From contig NZ_JASLGT010000025.1 in assembly GCF_030150205.1 (NCBI RefSeq), forward strand, positions 29,379 to 93,378: a stretch of DNA of 64,000 nucleotides, given 5' to 3'. Under the pieces are notes generated by a model, which worked only from the letters and a program-made list of their open reading frames with translations, searched no databases and was not told the DNA's origin. Shown piece after piece: positions 33,558 through 42,725 of the stretch. The first letter of the stretch is position 1. Every line of letters begins with the position of its first letter. Position numbers and translations under genes: made by a program. Source of the DNA: Niabella sp. (GTDB taxonomy: Bacteria; Bacteroidota; Bacteroidia; Chitinophagales; Chitinophagaceae).

Positions 33558-34538
33558 TCAGAGCGGGCGCGGCGGCACCCCTTTGTTGGTTAATTTAACC
33601 GGTTGTATAGAGCCATCCTTATTGAAATAAAGATGCTCAATACAGGTTTCGCGGGAGTTACCATCTTTTTCGGTAAGCGGACGGCGATGATAGATAATAT
33701 ACCATTCATCTTTGCCTGGCACCTGGATAACCGAATGATGCCCGGCGCCCGTTGCAATATCGGGATCCTGTTGCATGATCTTTCCTACCCGCCTGAAGGG
33801 CCCCAGGGGTGAATCGGCTACGGCGTAGGCCACACTGTAATCCGGACCGGTCCACCCCCCTTCGGACCACATAAAATAATACTTTCCTTTGCGGATAAAC
33901 ATTACCGGTCCTTCCACATATTTTTCCGGTGTGATCTCTTTAAATACCGTACCGTCTTTAAAGGGTATAAATCCTGTAAAATCGTCCTTTAACCGTGCGA
34001 TATTGCAATGCCGCCATCCTCCGTAAATAAGGTAATAAGCACCATCCTTATCTTTAAATACAAACTGGTCAATGGGCTGTGCGCCGTTATGAAACCGGTC
34101 TACCAGCGGATGGCCCAGGTAATCCTTAAAGGGTCCTTCTGGTTTTGACGCCACGGCAACGCCGATGCCTCCCGTTTGCTGATCGTTCTGGATATCGTTG
34201 GCACCAAAAAACAAAAAGTACTGATCCTTCTTTTTTACAATAGCTGGCGCCCAAAGTGCCCGCCGGGCCCATTTTACATCAGCAGTATCCAGGATTCTTT
34301 CATGCTTTTTCCAGTGCACGAGGTCTTTGGAAGAAAATGCATCCATAAACACCTGTTTATTATAGGGCGCAGAAAACGTAGGATAGATCCAGTAGGTCTT
34401 ATCAAAGATCACCCCCTCCGGGTCGGCATACCAGCCCGGGAAGAGCGGATTACCTGAAAATTGTTTCTGTCCATGTGCAATGGTGGCTATAAGGATCCAC
34501 GTCAGCAGCAGCATCTTTTTTTTCATACGCTTTTTCAT
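33558..34538 (-). CDS. Secreted GH43-family glycoside hydrolase (arabinosidase/xylosidase-like)
   Basis: A 326-residue exported five-blade propeller enzyme. A signal peptide ends at AHGQ (about residue 24). The three catalytic acids of GH43 are visible: D39 (YADPE), the base; D157 (PIDQFVF), the pKa-tuning residue; and E209 (YVEGP), the acid. The family typically releases arabinose or xylose from plant polymers. Placement upstream of the araBDA locus on the same strand supports arabinose release outside the inner membrane for this pathway. No extra carbohydrate-binding module is present. Confidence 0.93.
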   Translation of the reverse strand: MKKRMKKKMLLLTWILIATIAHGQKQFSGNPLFPGWYADPEGVIFDKTYWIYPTFSAPYNKQVFMDAFSSKDLVHWKKHERILDTADVKWARRALWAPAIVKKKDQYFLFFGANDIQNDQQTGGIGVAVASKPEGPFKDYLGHPLVDRFHNGAQPIDQFVFKDKDGAYYLIYGGWRHCNIARLKDDFTGFIPFKDGTVFKEITPEKYVEGPVMFIRKGKYYFMWSEGGWTGPDYSVAYAVADSPLGPFRRVGKIMQQDPDIATGAGHHSVIQVPGKDEWYIIYHRRPLTEKDGNSRETCIEHLYFNKDGSIQPVKLTNKGVPPRPL

Positions 34539-34580
34539 TTAAACCGTTCCCCGGTTGCTTAATGCCGGGGTAAAGGGCGT

Positions 34581-35000
34581 TTATTTCAACAATCGTTCGG
34601 CCACAAAGGTAATGGCGGTTTTACCATGCGGGACCGGTTTACCATTTTTATCGAGGTTTACAAAAACCATCCGGTCAATGGAAAGAATGGGTTCATGCGT
34701 CATTTTATTTCTTACTTCGCAGCGGAGCGTAAGCGAGGTATTTCCAAACTTTGTAGCCACAATACCGATCTCAATGATATCGCCCTGACGGGGAGCCGCT
34801 ATGAAATTGATCTCAGAAATAAATTTGGTCACTACATGCGTATTCTCCAGCTGAATGATGGCATATAAAGCCGCTTCTTCGTCGATCCACTGCAACAGGC
34901 GCCCGCCAAACAGCGACTGGTTGGGATTGAGATCCTCCGGCTTCACCCATTTACGGGTGTGAAACCGCATTTCATGTTCATTATACATTTTATCGTCCAT
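34581..35000 (-). CDS. Acyl-CoA thioesterase, hotdog fold (YciA-like)
   Basis: A 139-residue hotdog-fold protein that likely hydrolyses acyl-CoA. Typical marks are LNPNQSLFGGRLLQWIDEEAALYA, with the catalytic Asp in the WIDE helix, then INFIAAPRQGDIIEIGIVAT and the tail SIDRMVFVNLDKNGKPVPHG. It is cytoplasmic with no signal peptide. It stands alone between GH43 and dsbD and probably has its own promoter. Chain-length preference cannot be read. Confidence 0.9.
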   Translation of the reverse strand: MDDKMYNEHEMRFHTRKWVKPEDLNPNQSLFGGRLLQWIDEEAALYAIIQLENTHVVTKFISEINFIAAPRQGDIIEIGIVATKFGNTSLTLRCEVRNKMTHEPILSIDRMVFVNLDKNGKPVPHGKTAITFVAERLLK

Positions 35001-35121
35001 AACAGACCTGGTGCTGGTTTAAAAATTTAATGTATCCATACAATGATCGCATTGTCTTAAGGCTACAACCACTTATCCCGCAAGATCGCCTTGCGGCCCC
35101 GGTTAATATACAGATAAATTT

Positions 35122-37197
35122 TTAAACCGGTTTTAAGGATTTCTTTTTTTTGTACTCCGCAACCACCTTTTCCAGGTGTGCTTTAAAGCGACCTTTGAGA
35201 TCAGGAAGCGGGTCATACGGGAAACCATCTTGCACCAAACGTTCTTCTTTTCCATCCAGGAAAAAGTAGAAAGGCTGTGTATTTGACCCGAAACGCGATA
35301 TCTGTATATCGGTGTTCAGCTCGCCCAACGTTTCAATCTTTTTTCCAAGCTCTTTCGACTGATATTGTTCCGATTCAGGTATATCAACATCATTGTGCAC
35401 ATCCACAAATAAAGAAGCGATTACAAATTCTTCTTTCAACAATTTCATCACCTCCGGGTCGCTCCATACCTGGGCTTCCATTTTCCGGCAGTTTACACAG
35501 TTGATCCCTGTAAAGTCCAGCATCAGCGGCCTTTTCAGCTTACGTGCTACTTCCAGCGCTTCTTTATAGTCAAAATATGTAACAAGTCCATTATTAACGA
35601 CTACATCCGGCTCATTTTTTTTCATGATCCCGGCATATTTCACCGGTTCGGGTAAGCCGCCGGTATAATGGGCGGTATTCCCTGTTTTTGCTGACTGACT
35701 TATCAGCGATTTTAAATCAACTCCGGAAGGCAAATCATCGGCATTAAAATCCTGGGTGCCCATCGGTGGCAAAAATGTGCCCAGTCCTTTTAATGGCGCA
35801 CCAAACAATCCCGGGATAAGATATATTACCATAAAGAAAGATGCAATCGCAAAGGACAGCCTTGTTACCGTAAGATAAGGCAGCCCAAAATCATTCTTGG
35901 GTAGCTCATCATCATGCTTGAACTTCAGCTTACCCAGCAGGTATAAACCCAATAAAAGGAAAATCACTACCCATAATACAATAAAAATTTCCCGGTCCAG
36001 GATCCTCCAGTTTTTTGCCAGATCGGCGTTAGAGAGAAATTTAAGTGCAAGCGCCAGCTCCACAAATCCCAGTGTAACCTTAATTGTATTCATCCATCCG
36101 CCGGGTTTACTTAAACTATTTAACCAGGAGGGGAAAAATGCAAATAACGCAAAGGGGATGGCCAAAGCAAACGAAAAACCAAAGAAGCCGACCAACGGAC
36201 CGATATAGCCGCCTTTAAAAATCATGGGCAACAGAAACCCAAGTATCGGACCGGTACAACTAAATGAAACGATCACCAGTACAAGGGCCATGAAAAATAT
36301 TCCCAAAAAGCTGGATGTATTGGCTTTTGCGTCGGCCTTATTGGACCAGGAAGAAGGAAGTGTAATCTCAAAAGCTCCCAAAAATGAGATCCCGAACATT
36401 AAAAACAAAACAAATATAACAAGGTTGAAGATCCAGTTTGTAGAGATATTGTTCAATGCTGCCGGCCCCCAAATGAGCGTTATCAAAAAACCAATGAACG
36501 TAAATATAAATACGATGGAGGACGAATAAATTAATGCATTTTTTCTTCCCTCGGCCTTGGTTTTACTCCGTTTAGTAAAGAAACTTACGGTAACAGGAAT
36601 CATTGAATATACACAAGGCGTAAGTAATGCCAGCAATCCACCGCCAAAGGCCGCCAGGAATATCCAGATCAATGATTGGTTGGCGTTTGCGCCGTCTCCG
36701 TTTTTAGTACCGGTACCTGCAGACGCCCTATCCGGTGCTTCTACATTTTTTACATAAAACTTAAACGCTGCCTCTAAAGGCGTAAAAGTACCTTCGGCCT
36801 GATACATATAGGTACCCGTTCCCTTTATAACAGTACTATCGCCCTTTTTCAGGTTGATGACCTGTATCCATTGTATGGAATCTTTTGAAAACGAAACAGG
36901 GGCATTCAGCACGGAGTCCGTTTGCTGCAGCAGGTTGCCTTTTTGAACAAGACTGTCTTTCAAATACGGCGTTGCGGTGCTATCGAAAACAACCATCGAA
37001 AAGACGTCTTTATTTTGAGGGGCCTGAAGACCAAACAGCTTTACATCTGCTCCTTTTACATAAGCCGTAATGGTTAAGCGGATTTCATTTTCGCCTGTCT
37101 GCTGTTGCCCGTAAGAAAGCGCTACTTTGGAGCTATCCTGCGCCGTCGCCAATAAAAAGAGAAAAAAAAGAGGGAAGGCCAATAAGATCCGCTTCAT
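35122..37197 (-). CDS. dsbD: Thiol:disulfide interchange protein DsbD
   Basis: A 691-residue inner-membrane reductant transporter that moves electrons from cytoplasmic thioredoxin to the cell envelope. It has a signal peptide (residues 1-19) and an N-terminal periplasmic domain (about 20-160). The membrane domain follows with the two redox Cys in LLTPCVYSMIP and SFSCTGPILG, and the C-terminal thioredoxin-like domain has the CVNC site (INCVNCRKM). All expected Cys of the membrane and C-terminal parts are present. It is a single gene with 120 or more bases on both sides. Confidence 0.93.
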   Translation of the reverse strand: MKRILLAFPLFFLFLLATAQDSSKVALSYGQQQTGENEIRLTITAYVKGADVKLFGLQAPQNKDVFSMVVFDSTATPYLKDSLVQKGNLLQQTDSVLNAPVSFSKDSIQWIQVINLKKGDSTVIKGTGTYMYQAEGTFTPLEAAFKFYVKNVEAPDRASAGTGTKNGDGANANQSLIWIFLAAFGGGLLALLTPCVYSMIPVTVSFFTKRSKTKAEGRKNALIYSSSIVFIFTFIGFLITLIWGPAALNNISTNWIFNLVIFVLFLMFGISFLGAFEITLPSSWSNKADAKANTSSFLGIFFMALVLVIVSFSCTGPILGFLLPMIFKGGYIGPLVGFFGFSFALAIPFALFAFFPSWLNSLSKPGGWMNTIKVTLGFVELALALKFLSNADLAKNWRILDREIFIVLWVVIFLLLGLYLLGKLKFKHDDELPKNDFGLPYLTVTRLSFAIASFFMVIYLIPGLFGAPLKGLGTFLPPMGTQDFNADDLPSGVDLKSLISQSAKTGNTAHYTGGLPEPVKYAGIMKKNEPDVVVNNGLVTYFDYKEALEVARKLKRPLMLDFTGINCVNCRKMEAQVWSDPEVMKLLKEEFVIASLFVDVHNDVDIPESEQYQSKELGKKIETLGELNTDIQISRFGSNTQPFYFFLDGKEERLVQDGFPYDPLPDLKGRFKAHLEKVVAEYKKKKSLKPV

Positions 37198-37353
37198 ACA
37201 TTTTTGTTTAATGGTAAGATCAGCAAATTTATATAAACAAAAAACGTGAACAAATGTTACGAAACCAACAGGTCTTTATTTACATAATATTGAAAAGAAG
37301 TTGCATTCGGGTTAAGAAACACTAACAGTAACAACCTTTTATGAAAAATAATT

Positions 37354-38223
37354 TCATTGGACGAGTATTTTGATACATTCTGTTAAACTACTCTCCCAGT
37401 AGGGTGTACGTACTTTATAGGTCTCTTTTATCGAAGTAGTGTCTAAAACCGAATAGGCCGGCCGTTTTGCGGGTGTGGGATACGCTTCGGAAGGAATAGG
37501 ACTTACGATACAGGAACTGTGTATATTTTCCTTTATCGCAACGGCAAAGTCATACCAGCTGATCACCCCTTCATTGGTATAATGGTAGGTGCCCGGAACC
37601 CAGGAAGAAGCGGCAATAATATCCAAAATAGCATGAGCCAGGTCCCTGGCGTAAGTTGGTGCTCCAAACTGATCATTTACCACACTGATGGCCGGCCGCT
37701 CGTTCATCAGCCGCATCATTGTTTTTACAAAATTCTTTCCGAATGCAGAATATACCCAGGCCGTCCGGATAACCACCGCATCTGTATACCGGTGCGCCAG
37801 CTGCTCCCCTTTTAACTTGGTAGCGCCATAAACACTGAGCGGGTTTGTGGCACTTTCCGGCTTATAGGGCGTGGAAGCAGTTCCGTCAAAAACATAATCT
37901 GTCGAAATATGAATGAATCTGGTACCATGCGCAGCGCAGGCCCTGGCCAGATAGCCCACTGCCGTAGCATTGACGCTTTCAGCGATTGCGGCTTCCGCCG
38001 GTTCTTCTGCCTTATCAACCGCCGTATACGCAGCACAGTTAATGCAATAATCCGGCTGAACTGCCTGGAAATATCGTTGAATCGCATCCTCATCGGTGAC
38101 CGGCAGCCGGTTACGATCGGCAAAATCAATGGTTATGGCGCTATAGCCGGCGGCTATTTCCCTGATTTCGGTGGCCAGCTGGCCGTTTGCTCCGGTTACT
38201 AAAACCTTAACTGGTTTGTGCAT
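37354..38223 (-). CDS. rmlD: dTDP-4-dehydrorhamnose reductase
   Basis: A 289-residue NAD(P)H-dependent short-chain reductase that makes dTDP-L-rhamnose. The nucleotide-binding VTGANGQLATEI motif opens the protein and the catalytic YGATKLKGE (Tyr-x3-Lys) is present, with IHISTDYVFDG before it. It is the last of a three-gene cluster (aminotransferase, rmlC, rmlD) with a one-base gap after rmlC. rmlA and rmlB are not in the window. The product feeds surface polysaccharide assembly. Confidence 0.95.
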   Translation of the reverse strand: MHKPVKVLVTGANGQLATEIREIAAGYSAITIDFADRNRLPVTDEDAIQRYFQAVQPDYCINCAAYTAVDKAEEPAEAAIAESVNATAVGYLARACAAHGTRFIHISTDYVFDGTASTPYKPESATNPLSVYGATKLKGEQLAHRYTDAVVIRTAWVYSAFGKNFVKTMMRLMNERPAISVVNDQFGAPTYARDLAHAILDIIAASSWVPGTYHYTNEGVISWYDFAVAIKENIHSSCIVSPIPSEAYPTPAKRPAYSVLDTTSIKETYKVRTPYWESSLTECIKILVQ

Positions 38224-38224
38224 C

Positions 38225-38773
38225 TTAAAAATTATTCAGCGACGCTTTAAACGATGGAAGCGCCCGGTCTTTTTCTGAAAGGATCTGCTGCGCTTCCGGT
38301 ATCTGCCAGTCAATAGCCAGGTCCGGGTCGTTATAAATAATACCGCCCTCGCTTTCTTTATGATAGAAGGCATCACATTTATAAAGTACCGTTGCGGTGG
38401 CGCTTAAAACAGAAAACCCGTGAGCAAATCCGTGGGGGATCAGCAATTGTTTTTTATTGTCCGCAGATAACTCCACGGAAAACGCATGACCATAAGTGGG
38501 CGAATGCTTCCGCACATCAACGGCCACATCCAGGATCGCTCCGTGAAGTACCCGCACCAGCTTGCATTGAGCATTCGGATTTAGCTGGTAATGCAGTCCG
38601 CGTATAACCCCATACACCGAGTGCGACTGGTTATCCTGTATAAACCCGTGTTGCAGACCGGCCTGTTCAAAAACAGACTGGTTATATGCTTCGAAAAAAT
38701 GTCCCCTCGTATCTACAAAAACACGGGGTTCAAACAATAAGAGGTCTTTAATAGTCGTGGGGGTAATGGTCAT
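38225..38773 (-). CDS. rmlC: dTDP-4-dehydrorhamnose 3,5-epimerase
   Basis: A 182-residue cupin-fold epimerase. Typical features are FEPRVFVDTRGHFFEAYNQ, the active-site His in RGLHYQ and the ILDVAVDVRKHSPTYGH strand with its Asp. The IPHGFAHGFSVLS segment also fits. Length and ends are normal. It lies directly upstream of rmlD and 26 bases downstream of the aminotransferase gene. Confidence 0.95.
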   Translation of the reverse strand: MTITPTTIKDLLLFEPRVFVDTRGHFFEAYNQSVFEQAGLQHGFIQDNQSHSVYGVIRGLHYQLNPNAQCKLVRVLHGAILDVAVDVRKHSPTYGHAFSVELSADNKKQLLIPHGFAHGFSVLSATATVLYKCDAFYHKESEGGIIYNDPDLAIDWQIPEAQQILSEKDRALPSFKASLNNF

Positions 38774-38799
38774 TGTAAGAAAAATAAGTCCGGTTGGAT

Positions 38800-39924
38800 T
38801 TAGATGATCGATAACACGGAGTCCGTAATAAATTTCAGCTGCTCTTCGTCCATCTCCGTATGAATCGGCAGTGAAATAACGCGTTCCGTTAAATAAGCGG
38901 TCAGCGGCAGCTCCAGTGCGCCTACGCCAAATTGCTCAAACATCTTTTGTTTGTGTGCAGGCACGGGATAATAGATCATGGACGGAACCCCTTTTTGATC
39001 CAGCTGCGTTTTAAATGCATCCCGGTTTACGCCTTCCAATATAATAGTATACTGATGATACACATGTTCCGAATTGGCCGCTTTGAACGGTGTGATAATT
39101 TTATCGGTTGCGGCAAAGGCCCTGTCATAATAAGCGGCCACCTCCTGCCTTGCTTTGCAATAATCATCCAGATAGGCCAGCTTTACATTCAGGATCGCTG
39201 CCTGGATGCTGTCGAGCCGGCTGTTACAACCCACCACTTCATGATAATAGCGTTCCTTCTGTCCGTGATTAGCAATCATGCGCAGTTTTTCTGCCAATGC
39301 ATCATCATTGGTACACAGTGCGCCGCCATCGCCAAAGGCGCCCAGGTTCTTACTGGGATAAAAAGAGGTACAACCGATATGCCCGATGGTGCCTGTTTTT
39401 TTTGAAGTTCCGTCTGAGAAATGAAAATCGCAGCCGATGGCCTGTGCATTATCCTCTACCACGGCCAGGTTGTATTTTCCGGCGATCTTCAGAATGGCTT
39501 CCATATCTGCAGACTGTCCATATAAATGTACCGGAACAATGGCTTTTGTTTTTGGAGTGATGGCCTTTTCAATGGCGGCCGGATCGATACAAAATGTTTT
39601 GGCATCCACCTCCACAAAAACGGGCGTCAGCCGCAGCAAGGCAATCACTTCCGTGGTGGCAATATAGGTAAAGGAAGGAGTGATCACTTCATCACCCGGT
39701 TGCAACCCCAGCGCCATCAGCGCAATCTGTAAGGCATCGGTACCATTGGCACAGGGGATCACATGTTTTGCACCTAAATAACCAGACAGGTTGTCGGAAA
39801 ATTCTTTTACCGCCTTTCCGTTGATAAAGGCCGTGCTTTCCATTACATCCAATACAGCTTTATCTATCTGAGGTTTGATCTTATGATACTGAGAATGCGT
39901 ATCAACCATATATAACGGTCTCAT
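38800..39924 (-). CDS. DegT/DnrJ/EryC1-family sugar-nucleotide aminotransferase
   Basis: A 374-residue PLP enzyme that transfers an amino group to a keto sugar nucleotide. The PLP-binding lysine is K192 (FYPSKNLGAFGDGG), and the family segments NGTDALQIALMAL, VPVHLYGQSADM and VVEDNAQAIG are clear. The start at 39924 (MRPLYMVDTHSQ) fits homologues and lies about 16 bases after the predicted transcription start. The reading frame runs 84 bases upstream across its own promoter. With rmlC/rmlD it suggests an amino sugar such as a 3-amino-3,6-dideoxyhexose in surface glycans. Confidence 0.9.
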   Translation of the reverse strand: MRPLYMVDTHSQYHKIKPQIDKAVLDVMESTAFINGKAVKEFSDNLSGYLGAKHVIPCANGTDALQIALMALGLQPGDEVITPSFTYIATTEVIALLRLTPVFVEVDAKTFCIDPAAIEKAITPKTKAIVPVHLYGQSADMEAILKIAGKYNLAVVEDNAQAIGCDFHFSDGTSKKTGTIGHIGCTSFYPSKNLGAFGDGGALCTNDDALAEKLRMIANHGQKERYYHEVVGCNSRLDSIQAAILNVKLAYLDDYCKARQEVAAYYDRAFAATDKIITPFKAANSEHVYHQYTIILEGVNRDAFKTQLDQKGVPSMIYYPVPAHKQKMFEQFGVGALELPLTAYLTERVISLPIHTEMDEEQLKFITDSVLSII

Positions 39925-39946
39925 ATATACATCTTTAATTGGGCTG

Positions 39947-39975
39947 CAAATGTAACTAAATTTACAGCAAACCAA
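39947..39975 (-). promoter_or_regulatory. Bacteroidota-type promoter for the aminotransferase-rmlCD operon
   Basis: Read on the minus strand, a perfect -7 box TACATTTG (39954-39947) is preceded 17 bases upstream by TTGG (39975-39972) as a -33 element. The start codon at 39924 follows after a short leader. The consensus in this phylum is TTTG-N17-20-TAnnTTTG. Confidence 0.6.
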
Positions 39976-40018
39976 CGCAGTATTGCCGTTCGGTTTACGC
40001 TGCTTCACATTCCCTTAC

Positions 40019-40026
40019 TACATTTG
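40019..40026 (+). promoter_or_regulatory. -7 promoter box for waaA
   Basis: TACATTTG is a perfect TAnnTTTG match, 13 bases before the GTG start codon proposed for waaA. Transcription would start only a few bases before that codon, giving an almost leaderless mRNA. This box decides against the upstream ATG at 39983, which would lie before the promoter. The -33 part is not clear. Confidence 0.55.
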
Positions 40027-40039
40027 TAAAAAACAACAA

Positions 40040-41296
40040 GTGTCACGATTATTTTACCTGCTTTTTTTATATGCCTACCGGGCCGCGATCTTTATTGCTT
40101 CCTTTTTTAACAAAAAGGCGCGGCTGTGGATCTCCGGCAGAAAAGACATGCTTCACCGGCTGAAACAGGCGCTCGAAGGCAACACCGCTCCGGTCATCTG
40201 GATGCACTGCGCCTCCCTTGGAGAATTTGAGCAGGGACGCACCATCCTGGAAACGCTTAAAAAGGAATATCCGGGCCACAAGGTACTGCTTACCTTTTTT
40301 TCACCTTCCGGATACGAGATCCGGAAAAACTATGAACATGCTAATTGGGTTTTTTACCTTCCGCTTGACACGCCTTCCAATGCCCGGCAGTTCGTGCGGA
40401 TCGTAAAACCCGCCCTGGCAATATTTGTGAAATATGAATACTGGTACCACCTGCTTCATGAACTGAAAAAAGCAGCAGCCCCCACCCTGCTGATCTCCGC
40501 ACTGTTTAGGCCCAATGCCATTTTCTTCAAATCCTATGGGGGCTTCCACCGGAAAATGCTCCGGTGTTTTACGCATATTTTTGTTCAGGACAGCGAAAGC
40601 AAAGACCGGTTGAGTACCGTGATCCCCGCTGCAACCATTACCGTAGCCGGTGATACCCGGTTCGACCGCGTTGTGCAGATCGCATCTGGTTTCACTCCCA
40701 TTCCGGCCATAGAAACCTTCCTGAACCGGCAACCGCAGCCCTTTGTGATCGTAGCCGGAAGCACCTGGCCCGAGGATGAAAAAAACCTGGCAGCCTACAT
40801 AAAATTAAAAACCAGCAATACCTGCTTAATAATTGCTCCTCACGAAATTAATAAAGAGCACATCAATGAAATATTTACCCGGTTTCCGGAGGCATTGCTG
40901 TTTTCACAGCTCAAAGATGCACCACTTTTAAAAAGCGCTGTACTGATCATCGATAATATCGGGATGCTTTCCCGGCTCTATCATTACGCAACCATTACCT
41001 ATATCGGAGGCGGGTTCAACAAGTCGGGGATCCACAATACCCTGGAAGCGGCCGTATTTTCCAAGCCAGTACTTTTTGGCCCTAACTATGAAAAATTTGC
41101 AGAAGCAAAGGCCCTTATAAAAAATAAAGGTGCTATTAGTTACATCACTGAAAACCAATTAATAAAATCTATCGATACATTTAAAGAAAACACCTCGCTC
41201 CTGCAACAATCAGGCATATCAGCGGGCCGGTTTGTAGCCGAAAATACGGGTGCTACGCAAATCATATCGGATTATATCCGCGAAAACCTGCGATAG
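40040..41296 (+). CDS. waaA: 3-deoxy-D-manno-octulosonic acid (KDO) transferase
   Basis: A 418-residue GT-B glycosyltransferase that adds KDO to lipid A on the inner face of the cytoplasmic membrane. The GTG start at 40040 gives the usual N-terminus: a membrane anchor (LFYLLFLYAYRAAIF) and then FFNKKARLWISGRK. Family motifs are WMHCASLGEFEQGR, with the catalytic Glu, and STWPEDEKNL, IIAPHEIN and GGGFNKSGIHNTLEAAVF. Its 3' end overlaps the convergent gene by 25 bases. KDO transfer implies a classical lipopolysaccharide outer membrane. Confidence 0.93.
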   Translation: MSRLFYLLFLYAYRAAIFIASFFNKKARLWISGRKDMLHRLKQALEGNTAPVIWMHCASLGEFEQGRTILETLKKEYPGHKVLLTFFSPSGYEIRKNYEHANWVFYLPLDTPSNARQFVRIVKPALAIFVKYEYWYHLLHELKKAAAPTLLISALFRPNAIFFKSYGGFHRKMLRCFTHIFVQDSESKDRLSTVIPAATITVAGDTRFDRVVQIASGFTPIPAIETFLNRQPQPFVIVAGSTWPEDEKNLAAYIKLKTSNTCLIIAPHEINKEHINEIFTRFPEALLFSQLKDAPLLKSAVLIIDNIGMLSRLYHYATITYIGGGFNKSGIHNTLEAAVFSKPVLFGPNYEKFAEAKALIKNKGAISYITENQLIKSIDTFKENTSLLQQSGISAGRFVAENTGATQIISDYIRENLR

Positions 41297-42015
41297 ATCA
41301 GCCGGTCGAAATATTCCACATCACGGTTACTGGTCCACCCAAGCTTGGTTTTTAGCTCGCGTTTTACCCAGTATTCCGCCTCATCCAATGTATCAAAATT
41401 GTTGATCGTTTTAATACTACGGTTATACATGATTTCATCCCCACGGAAAAGGTTTTTTACAAAACGCTCTTTATCGGTGTCTGAAATATCAATGGAAAGA
41501 TTGTCGATCAACTGGGGCGAAGCCGTATCAGGCTGGGACACAGCGCTGGTGCCGCTCCCCGCTTTAGCACGCTTATTGGGGGCTCCGTATTGAATTTGCT
41601 GAAAAAGGGTCGGAACCTCAATCAGAGGGTCAAATAAACTGTTTTTTAACCCGTTAGAGGCTTTATCTGTTTTTTCAGAAGAGGCAGATTCTGCTGGTTC
41701 GGCATACATACCCGCTTCATGCTGCAATTGCAACAACCGCAGTTCTTCCTCGTCTGCTTCTTCCTCATTCAAACTGTCTAACTGAAAATATTCCCTTTCC
41801 AAACCATTCCGGTCTTTAATAATCAATCCCTGGGCAACCGGTGGTGTATTGGGTAAAAAAACCGCTACATTACTGCTCCCTAAAACCGCGGTTTCCTTCA
41901 TAGCCCCGCTGATCTCCTTCTGAATCATCTGGGTGGTGATCAGTAATTGAGATAAATCTACCTTGTTATTAAATTGGGTTCTTAATTTTTCGATCAGTGC
42001 TTCTATTCGCTGCAT
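41272..42015 (-). CDS. Conserved hypothetical protein, unknown function
   Basis: A 247-residue cytoplasmic protein from the start at 42015 (MQRIEALIEKLRTQF). I do not recognise a named family. The N-terminal 40 residues are helical. A central acidic stretch (LNEEEADEEELRLLQLQ) and a low-complexity Ser/Ala/Thr linker follow (about residues 98-165). The C-terminal 80 residues look folded (DKERFVKNLFRGDEIMYNRS, DEAEYWVKRELKTKLGW). The plan, a helical N-terminus, a disordered linker and a compact C-terminus, suggests an adaptor or structural protein. It ends inside the 3' end of waaA. Confidence 0.7.
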   Translation of the reverse strand: MQRIEALIEKLRTQFNNKVDLSQLLITTQMIQKEISGAMKETAVLGSSNVAVFLPNTPPVAQGLIIKDRNGLEREYFQLDSLNEEEADEEELRLLQLQHEAGMYAEPAESASSEKTDKASNGLKNSLFDPLIEVPTLFQQIQYGAPNKRAKAGSGTSAVSQPDTASPQLIDNLSIDISDTDKERFVKNLFRGDEIMYNRSIKTINNFDTLDEAEYWVKRELKTKLGWTSNRDVEYFDRLIYRRFSRI

Positions 42016-42108
42016 TATCCTACTTTTGAACAATTATGGACACAATGTAACTATAGCAATATACAAATAACACTCCAAAAATTGTTTTAGTACCAATAAA
42101 AACAGCAG

Positions 42109-42678
42109 ATGTTTATTGAACCGAATCTTACAGGAGACCGGCGCGGGTGGATCGAAGTCATTTGTGGCTCCATGTTTAGCGGTAAAACAGAGGAATTGAT
42201 CCGGAGATTAAAGCGTGTAAAATTTGCCAACCTGAACGTTGAAATTTTTAAACCGGCGTTGGATACCCGTTATGATGAGGAGCGCATCGTTTCGCATGAT
42301 ACCAATGCGATTTTGTCTACACCCGTCGATAATTCCCAAAAGATCCTGCTGCTGGGCCAGGGTGCAGATGTAATTGGAATTGATGAGGCACAGTTCTTTG
42401 ATCCGGAGCTCCCCGATGTTTGCGATCGCCTGGCCTACCACGGCATACGGGTCATTGTAGCGGGTTTGGATATGGATTTTACCGGAAAACCCTTCGGGCA
42501 GATGCCTTTTTTGCTGGCAAAGGCTGATTATATTACCAAACTGCATGCTATTTGCGTAAAATGCGGCAACATCGCCAATTACTCCTATCGTAAAATTCCG
42601 GATGATGAGCAGATCATGCTGGGCGCCACGGATGCCTATGAGCCCCGATGCCGCAAATGTTATTTTGATAAAGTTTAA
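42109..42678 (+). CDS. tdk: Thymidine kinase (type II)
   Basis: A 189-residue salvage kinase that phosphorylates thymidine. The P loop GSMFSGKT covers residues 20-27, and the catalytic Glu lies in IGIDEAQFF. The lasso region is flanked by a structural zinc site with Cys pairs CVKC (about 148-151) and CRKC (near the C-terminus). All typical elements are intact. It is transcribed away from the hypothetical gene with a 93-base gap between them. Confidence 0.95.
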   Translation: MFIEPNLTGDRRGWIEVICGSMFSGKTEELIRRLKRVKFANLNVEIFKPALDTRYDEERIVSHDTNAILSTPVDNSQKILLLGQGADVIGIDEAQFFDPELPDVCDRLAYHGIRVIVAGLDMDFTGKPFGQMPFLLAKADYITKLHAICVKCGNIANYSYRKIPDDEQIMLGATDAYEPRCRKCYFDKV

Positions 42679-42713
42679 ATGCAAATAACCGGGGCAATTG
42701 GAGTTGATTTTTT

Positions 42714-42721
42714 TATCTTTG
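42714..42721 (+). promoter_or_regulatory. -7 promoter box before the toxin-antitoxin pair
   Basis: TATCTTTG matches TAnnTTTG exactly and ends five bases before the antitoxin ATG (42726). Transcription would begin at or next to the start codon, so the mRNA may be leaderless. No good -33 element is seen. Confidence 0.45.
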
Positions 42722-42725
42722 CAAT

